This document shows positions 62,845 to 64,000 of a stretch of DNA of 64,000 bases, piece by piece; position 1 is the stretch's first letter; the number at the start of each line of letters is the position of its first letter. Under the pieces are notes generated by a model that was given only the letters and a program-made list of their open reading frames with translations, ran no database searches and had not been told where the DNA came from. Origin of the DNA: Alphaproteobacteria bacterium (lineage in GTDB: Bacteria; Pseudomonadota; Alphaproteobacteria; Micropepsales; Micropepsaceae). The DNA lies in the NCBI GenBank assembly GCA_017983635.1, contig JAGOBA010000011.1, positions 1 to 64,000 on the forward strand. The letters are read 5' to 3'. The position numbers and the translations under genes are program-made.

Positions 62845-62985
62845 GGCTTCCCCCCTTGCGGGGGAAGGTGGATCGCGCCGCAGGCGCGGGACGGATGGGG
62901 GTGCGCGATAGCGCGCGTTCCGCGCGGTTCCCCCTTCAGTCACGCCGCTTGCGCGGCGCGACAGCTTCCCCGCAAGGGGGAAGCG
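62845..62985. repeat. Long palindromic GC-rich element
   Basis: CTTCCCCCCTTGCGGGGGAAG at the left (62847-62867) is repeated inverted at the right (62965-62983). Inside are further GC-rich hairpins (GCGCGCCGC-type). It lies between the P450 and carboxylase genes, which converge on it. It belongs to the same broad class as the element in lhr. Confidence 0.75.
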
Positions 62986-63009
62986 CAAAAAAAGTGCGCG
63001 GCGCTCCGG

Positions 63010-64000
63010 CTATTGTTTCAGCGTCACCAACGTCTGACGCATCGCGACTTGATCGCCGACTTTCGCGGCGATGCTTTCCACCACGCCGTCCGTGAGCGCT
63101 TTCAGTTCGTGCTCCATCTTCATCGCTTCGAGGATGACGAGGACTTGGTTCTTCGCGACCGTCTGGCCGGGTTCAGCCATCAGCTTGACGATGCGGCCCG
63201 CCATCGGGGCGCGGATGACGTTCGCGCCGGCTGAGCCTTTGGGCTCGGCGGGGGCGTAGGTGATGTCTTCGAAGTGGGCTGTGTTCCTTCCCTCGTGCAG
63301 GCCGAGCTGGAGCGAGGCGCCGCGCTTGTCGATATCTGCCTGAATCCGACCCTTCGGAGTGTCGACGACGATCGTGCTCGGCGTGGTACGGTAAGCGCGC
63401 AGGACTTCGTGGAGAGCTACATTGCCAACGCGACCGTTTTCGACCGTGTACTCATGTTCCTTGTCGCGTTCGCGCAACTTCACCTTCGTGCGGCGCACGC
63501 CCGTTGAGGTCCAGCCGTTGCCTCGACCATATGCGAGGAAGAGGGCGGCGGTCGCGCCGGTGTCGCTCAACAAGTGATCGTCTGCGAAGGTCGGCTGACG
63601 TTCGAGCCAGCCAATGTCGACGGCGCCCGCAACTACGGCGTCGCGGCTCAGCAGGTCGATCAGATACGATCTGTTCGTTCTGGGGCCTACGAGATAGAGC
63701 TTCATCAGGTCGTCGAGCAATTTCCTGCGCGCATCGTCCCTCGTCGATCCGTTGGCGATGATCTTGGCGATCATCGAGTCGTAGTTGTCCGTGATTTCTG
63801 TTTCGCGGGATACTCCAATGTCCACACGGCACTTAAGTCTGCTTGTAGCGAACCCGGCTATACGACCAAGCTGGGGTCTAAATGCGTCGCCTGGGTCTTC
63901 GGCGCACAAGCGTACTTCGATCGCGTGGCCTGTGATCTTCACATCGTTTTGCTTCAACGGCAGCGGTTCGCCCTTCGCGACCGTGAATTGCCATTGGATC
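63010..64000 (-). CDS. Biotin carboxylase subunit with biotinyl domain, N-terminal part outside window
   Basis: The frame continues through the right edge, so only about 330 C-terminal residues are seen. GHAIEVRLCAEDPGDAFRPQLGRI and YDSMIAKIIANGSTRDDARRKLLDDL are the C-terminal part of a biotin carboxylase. VIRAPMAGRIVKLMAEPGQTV and EAMKMEHELKALTDG form the biotinyl domain, with the Lys as attachment site. This is the alpha subunit of an acyl-CoA carboxylase (acetyl-, propionyl- or methylcrotonyl-type). The beta subunit is not in the window. Confidence 0.92.
   Translation of the reverse strand, partial: IQWQFTVAKGEPLPLKQNDVKITGHAIEVRLCAEDPGDAFRPQLGRIAGFATSRLKCRVDIGVSRETEITDNYDSMIAKIIANGSTRDDARRKLLDDLMKLYLVGPRTNRSYLIDLLSRDAVVAGAVDIGWLERQPTFADDHLLSDTGATAALFLAYGRGNGWTSTGVRRTKVKLRERDKEHEYTVENGRVGNVALHEVLRAYRTTPSTIVVDTPKGRIQADIDKRGASLQLGLHEGRNTAHFEDITYAPAEPKGSAGANVIRAPMAGRIVKLMAEPGQTVAKNQVLVILEAMKMEHELKALTDGVVESIAAKVGDQVAMRQTLVTLKQ

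Overview
This is a GC-rich chromosomal window from an alphaproteobacterium. The evidence for that group is a PodJ-like polar scaffold gene behind a full CtrA-type box (TTAA-N7-TTAAC), an Alph_Pro_TM (TIGR02186-like) gene coupled to a TauE exporter, a LiuR-like MerR regulator, a CYP153-type P450, and the ligase-associated DNA-repair gene set common in this class. I see no rRNA, tRNA, CRISPR array, prophage or complete insertion sequence. Genes are dense, with many 1-4 nt overlaps.

Layout. 1-6.2 kb: a cut M13 peptidase, a D-aminoacylase-like amidohydrolase, a coupled hydrolase/oxidoreductase pair, and a dienoyl-CoA-reductase-like SDR behind a Rap1a/Tai-like small secreted protein. 6.2-16.4 kb: DNA repair and helicases. 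This holds an ATP-dependent ligase that has lost its adenylation domain, its coupled MBL exonuclease, an Lhr helicase carrying an in-frame palindromic element, and HrpB. 16.4-29 kb: a frameshifted histidine-kinase relict, a desaturase, a secreted protein with three Cys-rich repeats, a hybrid sensor kinase, a VIT1/CCC1 transporter, a triple cold-shock-domain protein, an EthA/AlmA-family monooxygenase behind a strong operator, and PdeM (the fourth member of the ligase-associated set). 29-42.3 kb: the PodJ-like scaffold, GNAT, MBL, CspA, CYP153, Nudix, PLP enzyme, patatin, the TauE pair, an AraC regulator and a serine hydrolase. 42.3-64 kb: lipid and acyl-CoA metabolism. This includes a LiuR-like regulator with acyl-CoA dehydrogenase, thiolase and FadJ-type genes, a CoA-transferase/thiolase pair, a hotdog thioesterase, an enoyl-CoA hydratase with a TetR regulator, a VapBC module, a second acyl-CoA dehydrogenase divergent from a P450, and a cut biotin-dependent carboxylase subunit.

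How it fits together. The metabolic theme is oxidation of hydrophobic carbon: CYP153 and EthA/AlmA-type oxygenases could make alcohols, esters or acids, hydrolases and a thioesterase process them, and several acyl-CoA dehydrogenase, hydratase and thiolase modules carry out beta-oxidation. Several promoters carry clear palindromic operators.

The most unusual content is the repair set. Exonuclease, Lhr helicase and PdeM keep their catalytic motifs, but the ligase gene encodes only its DNA-binding and OB domains. The helicase gene has also absorbed a 129-bp palindromic repeat in frame, and related repeats lie between other genes in the window.
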